DNA from: Halomonas colorata
Lineage (GTDB): Bacteria > Pseudomonadota > Gammaproteobacteria > Pseudomonadales > Halomonadaceae
Direction of reading: 5' to 3'
DNA: 64,000 bases
NCBI RefSeq assembly: GCF_014897985.1
Contig: NZ_JABUZA010000001.1
Location: 124,001 to 188,000 of the forward strand
The notes below the pieces were generated by a model. That model made no database searches and was not told where the DNA came from. It worked only from the letters and a program-made list of their open reading frames with translations. Shown in pieces: positions 1 to 8,501 of the stretch. Made by a program: the position numbers and the translations under genes. Position 1 is the stretch's first letter; each line of letters begins with the position of its first letter.

Positions 1-345
1 GTGGCCACCATGGCGTTTATGGGGCTTCCCTACGTGCTCGAAAAGGGCGGCTTGATTCGGGTGTCGCTGCTCATGGAGCGCATTCCCGCATCCAGGCGGT
101 GGCCGCTGGAGCTGTTTAGCAGCCTGGTCACTGCCGGCTGCTTTTTATGGCTCTCCACGTTCTGGCTACAAAACGTCCAGCGCAGCTACCAGCGCGGCGT
201 GGTGAGTGAGACGCTGGCCGAAACGCCTATCTGGCTTCCCGAAGGCGCTATCCTTATCGGCATGTGGCTAATTTCCTTCACGCTGCTGGTGAGATCAATA
301 AAAATCATCTTACTGCGCTCGCGGTATTCACCCAACACGGCCTAG
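1..345 (+). CDS. TRAP transporter small permease DctQ (5' truncated)
   Basis: This is the small membrane subunit (DctQ family) of a tripartite ATP-independent periplasmic transporter, which imports an organic acid with Na+ using a periplasmic binding protein. Only the C-terminal 114 residues lie in the window, so the true start is upstream. Two hydrophobic segments are visible (about residues 35-55 and 80-103), followed by a basic tail. It lies 22 bp upstream of a DctM gene on the same strand, which supports the call because DctQ alone is poorly conserved. The binding protein gene is presumably upstream of the window, so the substrate cannot be told. Confidence 0.85.
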   Translation: MATMAFMGLPYVLEKGGLIRVSLLMERIPASRRWPLELFSSLVTAGCFLWLSTFWLQNVQRSYQRGVVSETLAETPIWLPEGAILIGMWLISFTLLVRSIKIILLRSRYSPNTA

Positions 346-367
346 GCCTGGCTAACAGGAACGGACT

Positions 368-1672
368 ATGGATATTTTCTGGACGGCCGTTGGTGTGGCG
401 CTGCTGCTGGTGTTTTTCCTGTCCATGGGTACGTGGATATTTGCCTCGATGCTGGCAATTTCCATCGGCTCACTCTGGATTTTCGGGGACTTCAGCGCTG
501 ACCGTATCGGTTTGATCTTCTCGCGTATTTTGTATCGTGCCAGCAACAGCTGGGAGCTTTCGGCGATCCCGTTGTTCATCTTGATGGGCGAGCTGATTTT
601 TCGCTCGAATCTTTCGGAGCGCTTGTTCAAGGGGCTGGTGCCCATTACCAGCCGTCTGCCGGGCGGCATTCTGCATACCAATGTGCTGGGCTGTACGCTG
701 TTTGCTGCGGTAAGCGGCTCAAGTGCTGCCACCACCGCCACTATTGGCAAGATAACCACGCAAGAGCTCAAGCAACGCGGCTACGACCGGCACCTGTCGA
801 TTGGCTCGCTAGCCGGTGCTGGTAGTCTGGGCCTGCTGATTCCACCGTCGATCGTCATGATCGTATACGGGGTTCAGGCGGAAGTATCGATCAGCCGGCT
901 GTTCATGGCGGGTGTGGTGCCGGGGCTTGTAATTGCGCTGCTGTACAGCGGCTATATTGGCATACGCGCCACGCTTTCACCGGCGCTTGCGCCTAAACAG
1001 ATAGCGCACGGGCAATCCATCGGCCAGTCGATTCTGTTGCTGTTGCCGATCCTCATATTGATCGCGATCGTGATCGGTTCGATCTACAGCGGTATCGCCA
1101 CGCCCTCCGAGGCGGCGGCGGTGGGCGTGGCAGCCACGCTGGTGCTGTTGGGCATCGAGCGGCAAATCACTTTGGCCATGCTGACCGAGGCGTTTCGGGG
1201 CACGCTGATTACCTCGATCATGGTATGTAGCCTGTTGATTACGGCAACCCTGCTGTCGACGGCGATGGGCTATCTGCACTTGCCGCGCGAGCTTGCCAGC
1301 TGGATCGCCGAGCAGAACTTCAGCCCGACCATGCTGCTGCTGGCACTGGCGGTGTTCTACATCGTGCTGGGGCTCTTTCTGGACGGTATCTCGATCACTG
1401 TAATGAGCTTGCCCATTACGCTACCGATCGTGCTGCTGGCAGGGTTCGATCCGATCTGGTTCGGCATTTTCCTGATCATCATGATCGAGCTTGGCCAGAT
1501 TACCCCGCCAGTGGGCTTCAACCTCTTCGTGCTGCAGAGCCTGACCGGAGAGAGCATCGGACGTGTGGCTTGGGCGGCGCTGCCGTTCTTTTTGCTGATG
1601 TGCCTGGCGGCTATCATCATCAGCGTATGGCCTGACTTGGTGCTTTGGCTGCCGCGCTACATGAACGGCTGA
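368..1672 (+). CDS. TRAP transporter large permease DctM
   Basis: The large subunit of the same TRAP transporter forms the transport channel in the inner membrane. The 434 residues are the usual length for DctM and are almost entirely hydrophobic, with about a dozen membrane segments. Family features include the Ser/Ala-rich GSSAATTATIGKIT stretch near residues 118-131 and the GLLIPPSIVMIVYG segment near 155-168. An AGGAA ribosome site precedes the ATG. It is followed directly by a strong terminator, so it closes the operon. The substrate is unknown; C4-dicarboxylates or sugar acids are typical for the family. Confidence 0.93.
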   Translation: MDIFWTAVGVALLLVFFLSMGTWIFASMLAISIGSLWIFGDFSADRIGLIFSRILYRASNSWELSAIPLFILMGELIFRSNLSERLFKGLVPITSRLPGGILHTNVLGCTLFAAVSGSSAATTATIGKITTQELKQRGYDRHLSIGSLAGAGSLGLLIPPSIVMIVYGVQAEVSISRLFMAGVVPGLVIALLYSGYIGIRATLSPALAPKQIAHGQSIGQSILLLLPILILIAIVIGSIYSGIATPSEAAAVGVAATLVLLGIERQITLAMLTEAFRGTLITSIMVCSLLITATLLSTAMGYLHLPRELASWIAEQNFSPTMLLLALAVFYIVLGLFLDGISITVMSLPITLPIVLLAGFDPIWFGIFLIIMIELGQITPPVGFNLFVLQSLTGESIGRVAWAALPFFLLMCLAAIIISVWPDLVLWLPRYMNG

Positions 1673-1690
1673 ACCGTTAGTGCCGGGTAA

Positions 1691-1728
1691 ATACAAGAAC
1701 GCCGCCCCATCGGGCGGCGTTCTTGTAT
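1691..1728. terminator. Bidirectional terminator between dctM and gabT/davT
   Basis: A perfect 17-bp inverted repeat around a CAT loop, with a GC-rich core (GCCGCCC/GGGCGGC) and A/T-rich outer arms. It lies between two convergent genes and can serve both strands. Confidence 0.85.
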
Positions 1729-1749
1729 GCAGGCTGCATTCAGGGCGTG

Positions 1750-3024
1750 TTAAATCAGCGACTCCAGGCAGGATTCGATGATATCGAGTCCTTCGTTGAG
1801 TACGCTATCGTCGATGGTGATGGGCATTAAGAACCGAATGGTATTGCCGTACATACCGCAGGAAAGCAGGATTAAGCCCTCTTCGCGGGCTTTTTTACAT
1901 AAGGCACCGGCAAGCTCGGCGTTAGGTGTCTTGGCGTGTTTATCAGATACCAGCTCAAAGGCGGCCATGGCGCCCATATGGCGTACGTTATCCACCGCGT
2001 CGTAACGTGCCTGCCACTGGTGGAAACGCTTGGCGAGCTTCTCGCCCAGGGCCTGGCTTCTCTCCAGGATATTTTCTTCCTCAAAAACATCCATGACGGC
2101 AAGCGCTGCGGCACAGGCGGTAGGGCTGCCTGTGTAGGTGCCGCCCAGCGAGTTCGGGCCAGAGGCATCCATGATCTTGTCAGTGCCCACTACGGCTGAA
2201 ATCGGCATGCCGTCGGCCATGCTTTTTGCCATGGTCATGATGTCAGGCTCAACGCCGCTGTGCTCGATGGCGAACATCTTGCCGGTGCGCCCAAACCCTG
2301 ACTGTACTTCGTCGATAATCATCAGGATGCCGAGTTCATCGCAGATGATGCGGATCTTTTCCAGAAACGATGCCGGTGCGGGATAAAAGCCGCCTTCACC
2401 GAGCACAGGCTCTAAAATGATAGCCGCCGTATTTGCGGGGCCAGCGTCGGTTTTCAGCGTCATCATCAGGCCGCGAATCGCCTCGTCTTCACTGACGCCG
2501 TGGTAGTCCACCGGGTAGGGCGCACGAAACACGGTGCCGGGCATGGGGCCAAAGTCGGTCTGATACGGCGCGACCTTGCCGTTCATCGCCATGGTGAAGA
2601 AGGTGCGGCCGTGGTAGCCGCCATCAAAGCAGATAACGTTGGAGCGCCCGGTGGCGGCGCGAGCTATCTTGACCGCGTTCTCCAACGCTTCGGCGCCGGA
2701 GTTAGCGAGCATGACCTTGGCATGGCCGCGAACGGGCACTAGGTGGCTAAGACGTTCTGCAACCCTGACGTAGCCTTCATAGGGCATTACCGTTTGGCAG
2801 GTATGCATTACCTTATCGAGCTGTGCTTTCACCGCCGCAACCACTTTTGGATGGCGATGGCCGATATTCAGCACACCGATGCCGCCGGCAAAGTCGATAA
2901 ACCGGTTGCCGTCGGCATCCCACACTTCGGCATTTTCGGCATGGTCGGCAAACGCTGTGGCAGGGCTCGCTGCGCCGTTGGCAACGTATTTTTGCTTCAG
3001 TTTGTTTAGCTCAGCATTGCTCAT
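1750..3024 (-). CDS. gabT: 4-aminobutyrate / 5-aminovalerate aminotransferase
   Basis: This is a PLP-dependent class III aminotransferase that moves the amino group of GABA (or 5-aminovalerate, as in DavT) to 2-oxoglutarate, giving succinate (or glutarate) semialdehyde and glutamate. It has 424 residues, the usual length. IIDEVQSGFGRTG holds the cofactor-binding Asp (about residue 238), and Lys267 in TMAKSMADG is the expected Schiff-base lysine. The start at 3024 is chosen for its GAGGAG ribosome site and the typical MSNAEL N-terminus; the frame stays open to 3060. No gabD lies beside it, but glutaryl-CoA genes sit 2-4 kb away, so a DavT role in lysine breakdown is a fair alternative. GabT and DavT cannot be separated by sequence alone. 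Confidence 0.88.
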   Translation of the reverse strand: MSNAELNKLKQKYVANGAASPATAFADHAENAEVWDADGNRFIDFAGGIGVLNIGHRHPKVVAAVKAQLDKVMHTCQTVMPYEGYVRVAERLSHLVPVRGHAKVMLANSGAEALENAVKIARAATGRSNVICFDGGYHGRTFFTMAMNGKVAPYQTDFGPMPGTVFRAPYPVDYHGVSEDEAIRGLMMTLKTDAGPANTAAIILEPVLGEGGFYPAPASFLEKIRIICDELGILMIIDEVQSGFGRTGKMFAIEHSGVEPDIMTMAKSMADGMPISAVVGTDKIMDASGPNSLGGTYTGSPTACAAALAVMDVFEEENILERSQALGEKLAKRFHQWQARYDAVDNVRHMGAMAAFELVSDKHAKTPNAELAGALCKKAREEGLILLSCGMYGNTIRFLMPITIDDSVLNEGLDIIESCLESLI

Positions 3025-3099
3025 AACGTTACTCCTCAGGCTGGAGAGTCGATTTAGCATCGCGGGCGCCGATGTTGATTCACCAGGTATGATGATTTA

Positions 3100-4026
3100 C
3101 TAGGCAGTGACGGCACCGTTTCCACCGGCCTCCTTGGCTTGATACATGGCGTTATCTGCACGATCCAATAGGCAGCGGTTGGAGGTATCAACGTAGCACG
3201 CAATACCGGCGGATACAGTGACGATTAATTGCTGCTTAGTAAAAGGCGTGCTGGCAACGGCATTACACACCCGTTCAATCGCCCGCTGCGCTGCTCTAAT
3301 ATCGACCTGCGGCATGATCACCAGAAATTCTTCACCGCCCAGGCGTACCTGAATATCGGTTGTGCGCAGGGTTTGACTGACCAGCGCGGTGACTTCCTTG
3401 AGTACGTCGTCACCAATGCCGTGGCCGTAGGTATCATTGATCGTTTTAAAGCGATCCAGATCGAAAATAGCAATGCTCAACGTGCTTTCATAACGCTGGC
3501 AGCGCTGAAGCTCTTCTTCCAGGCGCTTAAGCCCGGCACGGCGGTTGAACAGGCCGGTTAATTCATCGCGATGCGCGAGTTGATCCAAACGCTCGTTGGC
3601 CAGCTTTAAACGCTCTTCGAGCTGCTTGCGCTCCGTAATATCGACAATAAAGGTTACCTTGCGCGGTAGGCCGTCATCGCCTTCGATGCGCGCCGCTTCA
3701 GCGATGATGGTGCGTGCCTCACCTTTTTTGTTCAGCACTTCCCACTCCTGGCGTAATTCCTGGTTGCTGTCGCCTTGGATAAATTCGTCGTGTAGTGCTG
3801 CTAATCTATCACGATAGGTAGGGGAGACCATTTGGGTGAAGTGCTTGCCTATAAGCTCGCTTTCCGTGTAGCCATAAAATTGGCAATAAGCGCTGTTAAC
3901 CATCTCAAAATAGCCATCAGGGCTGGTAACGCAAATGCCTAGCGGGGCGGTTTGGATAATATTCTCAGTATTGCGTTTTGAGCGGGTGAACAGCTGATAG
4001 ACTTGCTCAAGATTTATATCAAGCAT
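3100..4026 (-). CDS. PAS-GGDEF diguanylate cyclase
   Basis: This protein makes cyclic di-GMP from two GTP. A PAS sensor domain spans about residues 22-135, with a short helical linker and then a GGDEF domain (about 150-305). The active site reads GGEEF (residues 230-234), which is competent, and RTTD at 221-224, five residues before it, is a canonical inhibitory I-site, so product inhibition is expected. No membrane segment or signal peptide is seen, so it is cytoplasmic and reads an internal signal through PAS. Its start overlaps the end of the upstream EAL gene by 8 bp, so the two are probably translationally coupled. The ligand of the PAS domain is unknown. Confidence 0.92.
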   Translation of the reverse strand: MLDINLEQVYQLFTRSKRNTENIIQTAPLGICVTSPDGYFEMVNSAYCQFYGYTESELIGKHFTQMVSPTYRDRLAALHDEFIQGDSNQELRQEWEVLNKKGEARTIIAEAARIEGDDGLPRKVTFIVDITERKQLEERLKLANERLDQLAHRDELTGLFNRRAGLKRLEEELQRCQRYESTLSIAIFDLDRFKTINDTYGHGIGDDVLKEVTALVSQTLRTTDIQVRLGGEEFLVIMPQVDIRAAQRAIERVCNAVASTPFTKQQLIVTVSAGIACYVDTSNRCLLDRADNAMYQAKEAGGNGAVTA

Positions 4027-4828
4027 GTAGACCCCCTTGTTCCCGGCCTAATCGCACCTCTTCGCGTAGTGCACTCAAACGCACGGAGAGGTCATCCCCC
4101 AGTGAGTTAACGACTGGTTTGGCATAATAAAAGCCCTGCTGGCGCATGATGCCGTTGCTTGCCAGCCAAAGCGCCTCGGCGTGGGTTTCTACACCTTCAG
4201 CGATGACGACAATGCCCAACTGTTGGGCCAGGGTAATAATTGCTTGCAAAATGGCTTGGCGACGCAGGTCTTGATCGCAGTTCATGACTAGTTGGCGATC
4301 AATTTTTAACTTATCGGGGGTAAGGTCGGTCAAGATATCCAGGTTGGCATAACCACTGCCAAAATCATCCAGCGCGGTTTTGAAACCCATTGAGCGATAG
4401 GCGTCGATGATATTGCGCAAATGCTGACGATCGATAACGCGCTCGGTTTCAGTAATCTCAAAGATAAGTCGCTTGGATGGCCAGCCTACCTGTCGCGAGA
4501 TATCCAGCGTTGCCTGAATGCAGGCGGTTGGCTCGTAAACCGCGTTGGGAAGAAAATTAATCGACAGATTGGTCTGCATGCCAAGGTGGCTTGCCATTTC
4601 AATGGCTTTGACGCGGCAGGCTTGATCAAACTGGTAGAGCAGATCGTCCGTTACCTGGGAAATAATGCTACAGGCGGATTCACCATTGGGCCCGCGTACC
4701 AAGGCTTCATAGGCATCTACTCGGGCAGTCGAGAGATTAACAATAGGTTGAAATGCCATGGTGAACGCAAAGGGCAATTCACCTTCACAGCGTTTGCAGC
4801 TGCCGTTAATGCGTGCACAGTTCCCCAT
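4019..4828 (-). CDS. Stand-alone EAL-domain c-di-GMP phosphodiesterase
   Basis: This 269-residue protein is almost entirely one EAL domain, which hydrolyses cyclic di-GMP to pGpG. Catalytic motifs are intact: EALVR (41-45), NLSINF, EITETE, the metal-binding DDFGSGY (about 154-160), KLKIDRQ and EGVET, so activity is likely. The short N-terminus has three cysteines (residues 4, 11 and 14, the last two as CKRC), which could bind a metal or sense redox state (inference). The start at 4828 is preferred because a perfect AGGAGG lies just upstream; an in-frame start at 4876 has none. It is followed with an 8-bp overlap by a PAS-GGDEF cyclase, forming a two-gene unit of opposite activities. Confidence 0.92.
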   Translation of the reverse strand: MGNCARINGSCKRCEGELPFAFTMAFQPIVNLSTARVDAYEALVRGPNGESACSIISQVTDDLLYQFDQACRVKAIEMASHLGMQTNLSINFLPNAVYEPTACIQATLDISRQVGWPSKRLIFEITETERVIDRQHLRNIIDAYRSMGFKTALDDFGSGYANLDILTDLTPDKLKIDRQLVMNCDQDLRRQAILQAIITLAQQLGIVVIAEGVETHAEALWLASNGIMRQQGFYYAKPVVNSLGDDLSVRLSALREEVRLGREQGGLHA

Positions 4829-4984
4829 AAAGCCTCCTAGCTTACTGTGTCCGCCCAATCCTTTGTTGCAAACCATTGCTTACAAACGGACACATGGTTG
4901 TAAAACAGTGAATAGTGTAGCGGATAAGCGTGGCTTCTGATGGACTTCCTAGCTTTATTGATGGGATAAAGATTAGGTGGCAAT

Positions 4985-5010
4985 AAAAAGCGCCCCGTTA
5001 AGAGCGCTTC
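4985..5010 (-). terminator. Terminator downstream of the CoA-transferase gene
   Basis: On the minus strand, AAGCGC and GCGCTT pair around a short loop, followed by a TTTTTATTG run. It lies 33 bp past the stop of the CoA-transferase gene. Confidence 0.6.
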
Positions 5011-5042
5011 AAACGTTAAATCTAGTAATAGTCAGTGCTCGA

Positions 5043-6257
5043 TCAAATAATGCCTGCCTCGCGCAGTGCCTGCTGTTGGGCTGGCGTAATGCCTATATCG
5101 TTTAATACGTGCTCGGTATGCTCACCCAAACTCGGCGGCGCGGTGGTAGCGCTTAGCGAATGCCCGTTAATGCGAATGGGGTTGGCGACAAGGTCTACCT
5201 GGCCTGCCTGAGTGTGCGGTAGCGACTGCTTCAAGCCGCGCGCTTTGACATGCGGATCATCGAACACGCGGTCAAGCGTATTGATGGGGCCGCAAGGCAC
5301 ACCCACCACTTCAAAGGCCGCGAGCCACTCATCGATAGTGCGCTGAGCCAGTGCTGCCTCAAGCATAGGTACCAGGCTTTCACGGTGATGGACGCGCGCC
5401 CCGTTGGTGGCAAACCGCTCATCAGCGGCCAACTGTCCTAACGCAAGCACTTCGCAAAAGCGTCTGAACTGTTCGTCATTACCCACCGCGACAATGATGT
5501 GGCCATCCCGAGTGGCAAACGCCTGGTAGGGCACAATGTTGGGGTGGGCATTGCCCAGGCGCTGCGGCACGTTGCCGGAGGTTAGGTAGTTAAGCGCCTG
5601 GTTGGCCAGCACGCCTACCTGAACATCCATCAACGCCATATCAATATGGCAACCCACACCGCTGTCACGGCGCTGATAAAGCGCTGACAAAACGGCGTTG
5701 GTGGCATACAGGCCGGTGAAAATATCGGTAAACGCCACGCCGCTTTTTACCGGGCCACCGCCGGGCTCGCTATCGGGCTTGCCGGTCAGGCTCATGATGC
5801 CACCCATGGCCTGAATCATGAAGTCGTAACCAGCGCGGTGGGCGTAGGGGCTCTCCTGACCAAAGCCGGTGATTGAGCAGTAGACAAGCTTGGGGTTCAG
5901 CTCTTTCAGACTGGCGTAATCCAGTCCGTACTTCTTCAGCCCACCGACTTTAAAGTTCTCAAGCAGCACATCTGACTGACTTACCAACTGCCTGATAAGC
6001 ACCTGACCTTCCGGCTTGGCCATATCAATGGTGACCGAACGCTTACCGCGGTTGGCGCACAGATAATAGGCCGACTCCGCCGTGCCGTTAAGCCAGGGTG
6101 GGCCCCAGTGACGCGTATCATCACCGGCGACAGGGCGCTCGACCTTGATCACATCGGCGCCCATGTCGGCGAGCATCTGGCCACACCACGGGCCAGCCAG
6201 CACGCGTGATATATCGAGTACCTTGATGTCAGCCAGCGGTTTGGAAGGAGTGCTCAT
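5043..6257 (-). CDS. Family III CoA-transferase, probable succinyl-CoA:glutarate type
   Basis: This is a CaiB/BaiF-family (class III) CoA-transferase of 404 residues. The N-terminal block PLADIKVLDISRVLAGPW and the later VKVERP, NFKVGGLKKYGLDY and GFGQESPYAHRAGYD segments are diagnostic of the family. The family uses an Asp to carry the acyl group; the expected one lies in the HIDMALMD region (about residues 205-212). It sits 32 bp downstream of glutaryl-CoA dehydrogenase on the same strand. The likely reaction is therefore activation of glutarate to glutaryl-CoA with succinyl-CoA as donor, as for the mammalian SUGCT enzyme. The substrate is inferred from context. AAGGAA precedes the ATG. Confidence 0.85.
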   Translation of the reverse strand: MSTPSKPLADIKVLDISRVLAGPWCGQMLADMGADVIKVERPVAGDDTRHWGPPWLNGTAESAYYLCANRGKRSVTIDMAKPEGQVLIRQLVSQSDVLLENFKVGGLKKYGLDYASLKELNPKLVYCSITGFGQESPYAHRAGYDFMIQAMGGIMSLTGKPDSEPGGGPVKSGVAFTDIFTGLYATNAVLSALYQRRDSGVGCHIDMALMDVQVGVLANQALNYLTSGNVPQRLGNAHPNIVPYQAFATRDGHIIVAVGNDEQFRRFCEVLALGQLAADERFATNGARVHHRESLVPMLEAALAQRTIDEWLAAFEVVGVPCGPINTLDRVFDDPHVKARGLKQSLPHTQAGQVDLVANPIRINGHSLSATTAPPSLGEHTEHVLNDIGITPAQQQALREAGII

Positions 6258-6289
6258 GGTGATTCCTTTGGCCTATAAAATAAAACGGC

Positions 6290-7468
6290 TTAGTAGAACG
6301 ACTGAATGCCGGTCTGTGCACGGCCCAAGATCAGCGCGTGTACATCGTGGGTACCTTCGTAGGTATTCACCGACTCCAGGTTCACCATATGTCGAATTAC
6401 GCCGTACTCATCGGACACGCCGTTACCGCCGTGCATATCCCGCGACATGCGCGCAATATCCAGCGCCTTGCCACAGTTGTTGCGCTTGATCAGCGAGACC
6501 ATTTCCGGCGTCCAGTTGCCACTATCCATCAACCGGCCTACCTGCAGGGCGGCCTGAAGGCCCAGGGTGATCTCGGTTTGCATATCGGCGAGCTTTTTCT
6601 GAATCAGCTGGTTGGCGGCCAGCGGGCGGCCAAACTGCTTGCGGTCCAGCGTGTACTGGCGGGCGGCGTGCCAGCAGAATTCAGCCGTGCCCATAACGCC
6701 CCAAGCGATGCCGTAGCGCGCTTTGTTCAGGCAGCCAAACGGGCCTTTCAAGCCGCTGACATTAGGCAGCAGGTTCTCTTCGGGCACAAACGCGCTATCC
6801 AGCACGATTTCACCGGTAATCGAGGCGCGTAGCGACACCTTGCCTTCAATTTTCGGGGTGGAGAAACCTTCTGTGCCGCGCTCTACGATAAAGCCTTTGA
6901 TCTGGTTGTCGTGGGCAGCAGACTTGGCCCATACCACGGCGATATCGGCAATCGGGCTATTGGTAATCCACATCTTGGCGCCGGTTAGTCGGTAGCCGCC
7001 GTCGACTTTTTCAGCGCGGGTAATCATGTTGCCGGGGTCGGAGCCGTGGTCTGGCTCGGTCAGGCCAAAGCAGCCGACCATTTCGCCGCTGGCAAGTTTG
7101 GGCAGGTACTTTTGTTTCTGTTCTTCAGAGCCGTACGTCTCGATGGGGTACATAACCAGCGACGACTGAACGCTCATGGCCGAGCGGTAGCCGGAATCAA
7201 CGCGCTCTACTTCGCGGGCGATCAGGCCGTAAGCCACGTGGTTGACGCCCGCACCGCCGTACTCTTCCGCCACGGTAGCGCCCAAAAGGCCAAGCTCGCC
7301 CATCTCAGACATGATCTCGCGATCAAAGCGCTCCTCACGAAAGGCACTCAATACGCGGGGCTGAAGGTTTTCCTGGCAGTAGTCATGGGCCGCGTCGCGA
7401 ATCTGGCGCTCTTCGTCAGTGAGCTGGTGCTCCAACAGTAGCGGGTCATCCCAGTTGAAATGTGTCAT
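6290..7468 (-). CDS. gcdH: Glutaryl-CoA dehydrogenase
   Basis: This FAD enzyme oxidises and decarboxylates glutaryl-CoA to crotonyl-CoA, the committed step of lysine, hydroxylysine and glutarate breakdown. It has 392 residues, the usual length. The N-terminus [19 protein letters not shown] and the C-terminal [16 protein letters not shown] are characteristic of GcdH within the acyl-CoA dehydrogenase family; Glu371 in the latter is the expected catalytic base. An AGGAG site precedes the ATG. It heads a two-gene operon with the CoA-transferase. A pair of near-identical repeats upstream (7552-7595) is a candidate operator. Confidence 0.94.
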   Translation of the reverse strand: MTHFNWDDPLLLEHQLTDEERQIRDAAHDYCQENLQPRVLSAFREERFDREIMSEMGELGLLGATVAEEYGGAGVNHVAYGLIAREVERVDSGYRSAMSVQSSLVMYPIETYGSEEQKQKYLPKLASGEMVGCFGLTEPDHGSDPGNMITRAEKVDGGYRLTGAKMWITNSPIADIAVVWAKSAAHDNQIKGFIVERGTEGFSTPKIEGKVSLRASITGEIVLDSAFVPEENLLPNVSGLKGPFGCLNKARYGIAWGVMGTAEFCWHAARQYTLDRKQFGRPLAANQLIQKKLADMQTEITLGLQAALQVGRLMDSGNWTPEMVSLIKRNNCGKALDIARMSRDMHGGNGVSDEYGVIRHMVNLESVNTYEGTHDVHALILGRAQTGIQSFY

Positions 7469-7551
7469 TACGAAGCTCCTGGCTAGTTCTTAAGAAGAAT
7501 TCTTGAGGAAAGCATTTCGCGTAGACACACCCAGGCGCCCACGGCGATCTA

Positions 7552-7595
7552 TTGATCTAACGTAGTTAAAAATTGATCTACTACGTAGTTAAAAA
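7552..7595 (-). promoter_or_regulatory. Tandem candidate operators upstream of gcdH
   Basis: Two adjacent direct repeats, 7552-7572 and 7573-7595, share TTGATCTA and CGTAGTTAAAAA; the second has two extra bases that make a 10-bp palindrome, ACTACGTAGT (7580-7589). They lie about 85-130 bp upstream of the gcdH start and next to a GntR-family gene, as expected for an operator pair. Binding by that regulator is inferred. Confidence 0.5.
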
Positions 7596-7661
7596 CGGTG
7601 TAATTAAACTCAATGTATCGCCGTTATTTAAAAATATCTACATTTTTTTAAAATGCAGAAT

Positions 7662-8351
7662 TTAGCTGATTCCCCGGTTCTGAAGTACTCGGGTGATAAT
7701 GGGAACAGGCGTCATCAGGTGGTCGCGCATCAAAATCGCGGCCTTTTCGGCATCGCGCGCTAGAATTACGTCGACCAGCGCGGCGTGCTCCTGGCGCTTT
7801 TGCTCAAGCGCGGCCGGCGACATGACGGTTTCCTGGAGCCACAAGTGGCGATAGCGCTCAACTTGATCAAACAGCGTATTGCGCATCTGCAGCAGGTGAG
7901 GGGAGTTGCAGCCGCTCGCGATGGCGGTATGAAAAGCTTTATGGCGCAGGTCCCAGCCATCCAGCAGCTCATCGGGGGAGCTTATATCGGTCACTTTGGC
8001 AAGCCGGTGGGCTGTGGCCAGCACCGACGCTTCCCAGTCGTCGTCACCCCGCTCAATGGCAAGGCGTAGAATCAGGCCTTCCAGCTGGGCGCGGGCGTCG
8101 TAAATATCGTTGAGTTCGGCAAGCGACATCGGAGCTACGCGGTAACCGCGCTGGCTAATCGCCACCACCAGCCGGTCGGCGACCAGTTGGGAAAGGGCTT
8201 CGCGCAGCGGCCCTGTGCTAACTCCGTAGCACTCTTTCAGACGGCTCATTAATAGCTTTTCTTTAGGCGCGTAGCGGCCACGGATAATATCGTGCTTGAG
8301 CGTGCTATAAGCGCTAATCGCTAAGTTCTGACGCGGCGCATCTGGCTCCAT
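7662..8351 (-). CDS. GntR/FCD-family transcriptional regulator (CsiR-like)
   Basis: This is a 229-residue regulator with an N-terminal winged helix-turn-helix (YSTLKHDIIRGRY...STGPLREALSQLV, about residues 14-68) and a C-terminal FCD ligand-binding domain whose metal-binding His and Asp/Glu residues are visible (RAQLEGLILR, HKAFHTAIASG, HAALVDVILARD). The start at 8351 is chosen for AGGGAGG six bases upstream; the frame stays open to 8399 without as good a site. It sits between gcdH and the divergent lhgO, matching the CsiR context of glutarate and L-2-hydroxyglutarate genes in E. coli. It probably represses one or both and is released by glutarate or 2-hydroxyglutarate (inference). Confidence 0.85.
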   Translation of the reverse strand: MEPDAPRQNLAISAYSTLKHDIIRGRYAPKEKLLMSRLKECYGVSTGPLREALSQLVADRLVVAISQRGYRVAPMSLAELNDIYDARAQLEGLILRLAIERGDDDWEASVLATAHRLAKVTDISSPDELLDGWDLRHKAFHTAIASGCNSPHLLQMRNTLFDQVERYRHLWLQETVMSPAALEQKRQEHAALVDVILARDAEKAAILMRDHLMTPVPIITRVLQNRGIS

Positions 8352-8501
8352 GGCAACCTCCCTATCAATCACCATGGCAATCGCCATAACAGTTTCCATA
8401 ACGACGCGACTCCCTGGTGATCTTGTAGCAAATAAGTGAAAGTAGAAGAATAACGGCTATTATCAATAAATTTTAACAATTTGGCACAGGAAGCGTTATT
8501 A

